This document shows positions 63,255 to 64,000 of a stretch of 64,000 bases of DNA, one piece after another; position 1 is the stretch's first letter, and each line of letters opens with the position of its first letter. A program made the translations under genes and the position numbers. Under the pieces are notes generated by a model. The model made no database searches. It saw only the letters and a program-made list of their open reading frames with translations, and had not been told where the DNA came from. The DNA is from Aerosticca soli. GTDB lineage: Bacteria; Pseudomonadota; Gammaproteobacteria; Xanthomonadales; Rhodanobacteraceae. The DNA is taken from positions 1,387,001 to 1,451,000 of the forward strand of contig NZ_AP018560.1 in NCBI RefSeq assembly GCF_003967035.1. The letters run 5' to 3'.

Positions 63255-64000
63255 ATGAAGCGCGGCCTTCCAGGGGTCCCGGCGGCTAACAGGGGACCTA
63301 CCAACCTTAACAGCCGGCTTCCGATGATCGCGGACTTTCTGCGTTTCACGGTGGCTGAGCGGCATGTGTTGGGCGATGCCTACGATGCCGACGCCCAGGC
63401 GCGCCGGGTCTACGAGTTCTTGCAGGAGTTCTTCCCTGGTAGCGGTATCGTCATGGAAGCGGAGCGGCGCGGTGGTCGGCGCGGCTATACCTATCACTTC
63501 GAGTTGCTCACGCCGGACGGTCAGCCGTGCGGCGACGTCTCTTTCGGCGGCGACCGTCAGCGGGGCACCGCGTCCATTGAGTTGACCGGCGCAGGATGCG
63601 CCCGCGTTACGGCGGCGCGACCCTTCGCGGAAGCGTGGGGTCACGTCCGCCGCCTGTTGGACGCGGTGGGCGCTAGGATCACCGAGTACCATGCCGCGCA
63701 CGACGACTATGCCGGCACGCGCAATCTGGCGACCGCCCTTGAGATGTACGAGGCCGGCCAGTTCGACGGTGCTTTCAAGCGGCCCGCCATCCAGCGCCTG
63801 GGCTGGAACGATGGCAGCGGCTTCACCCTGTACATAGGCAAGAAGACGGCCACCCGTCAGCTCGTCGTGTACGAGAAGGGCAGGGAGCAGGGCTTGCGTG
63901 ACGGTGACGAGGGTGTGAACTGGGTTCGGTGGGAGGCCCGGTTCTACGCCCGCAATCGGCCGATCCCGACTGCTGTTCTCGAGGCGCCATGGGAATTCGT
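63255..64000 (+). CDS. Phage replication initiation protein (Rep_trans / RstA-like), truncated by the window edge
   Basis: The 248 visible codons include DFLRFTVAERH, ITEYHAAHDDYAGTRN, FTLYIGKKTATRQLVVYEKGREQG and VRWEARFYARNRPIP. This pattern belongs to the replication initiation factor family (PF02486), which nicks the phage plus strand to start rolling-circle replication. A GAAGGAG ribosome binding site lies seven bases before the ATG. The C-terminus is outside the window. Confidence 0.85.
   Translation, partial: MKRGLPGVPAANRGPTNLNSRLPMIADFLRFTVAERHVLGDAYDADAQARRVYEFLQEFFPGSGIVMEAERRGGRRGYTYHFELLTPDGQPCGDVSFGGDRQRGTASIELTGAGCARVTAARPFAEAWGHVRRLLDAVGARITEYHAAHDDYAGTRNLATALEMYEAGQFDGAFKRPAIQRLGWNDGSGFTLYIGKKTATRQLVVYEKGREQGLRDGDEGVNWVRWEARFYARNRPIPTAVLEAPWEF

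Larger units (their letters stand above)
62702..64000. mobile_element. Left end of an inserted filamentous phage (inovirus), continuing past the window
   Basis: The order is dif-like site, leftward repressor, operator-rich divergent promoter region, rightward replication initiator. It is the CTX-phi-like rstR-rstA arrangement also seen in Xanthomonas filamentous phages. It starts immediately after the ompA terminator. The coat, pIII-like and Zot-like genes and the right attachment site are outside the window, so activity cannot be judged. Confidence 0.75.

Overview
The window is GC-rich, gene-dense DNA from a gammaproteobacterium, most likely of the Xanthomonadales (Lysobacterales) and close to Rhodanobacteraceae. 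I base this on the rpfE-like/recJ and prfB/lysS neighbourhood, the aguA/aguB pair, the DUF6165 and DUF3014 proteins, the OmpA type and the Xanthomonas-type filamentous prophage. It is mostly core chromosome; the last 1.3 kb is the left edge of an inserted filamentous phage.

Layout: 1-5.6 kb, the 5' part of a TonB-dependent receptor and a two-gene RND efflux operon, all on the minus strand. 5.7-8.5 kb, gluconate kinase, gluconate permease and a ferritin-like DUF455 protein. 8.5-13.4 kb, tRNA-Pro(CGG), hisS, an enlarged HAL/PAL-type ammonia-lyase with a DUF6165 partner, and a DUF3014 protein. 13.4-18.6 kb, a YoaK-type membrane protein, a histidine phosphatase, a tightly overlapping minus-strand run (NTF2-like, GNAT, carbon-nitrogen hydrolase, folC) and phhB. 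18.7-23.7 kb, nfuA, two small cytochromes c, a TraB-family protein, and the agmatine-to-putrescine pair aguB/aguA. 23.9-34 kb, the ABC-F gene yheS, an rpfE-like gene, recJ, a SpoIIAA-like protein, asnB behind an apparent attenuator, prfB with its programmed frameshift, and lysS. 34-43.5 kb, a thioesterase, YciI, BolA, smc, zipA, a PRPP-synthetase-like gene with an alcohol dehydrogenase, dnaB, and a 50-residue DUF3309 protein. 43.5-52.6 kb, a minus-strand block: lpxH, cyclophilin, ppx, ppk1, phoR, phoB and a BepA-like protease. 52.7-62.6 kb, grxC, an AhpD-like protein, icd, lpxO, thiD, phoH, bcp, gcvR-like, dapA-bamC, fdxA and ompA. 62.7-64 kb, a dif-like attachment site, a divergent phage repressor, and a truncated phage replication initiator.

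The most interesting item is upstream of asnB (29082-29271). A 38-codon reading frame carries six Asn codons within ten codons. It is followed by a segment that can pair with the 5' arm of a perfect 15-bp hairpin just before asnB. This has the architecture of ribosome-mediated transcription attenuation, with asparagine as the sensed amino acid. The second is the prophage edge, where the XerC/XerD site overlaps the last codons of the repressor gene and a single base of the XerD arm supplies its stop codon.

Functional groupings: phosphate sensing and storage genes sit together (phoB, phoR, ppk1, ppx). Gluconate uptake and phosphorylation are one operon. aguA and aguB make putrescine from agmatine. 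dapA-bamC follows the arrangement known from E. coli. No CRISPR array, rRNA or insertion sequence was seen. Many long antisense reading frames exist, but they are GC-driven shadows of the genes listed.
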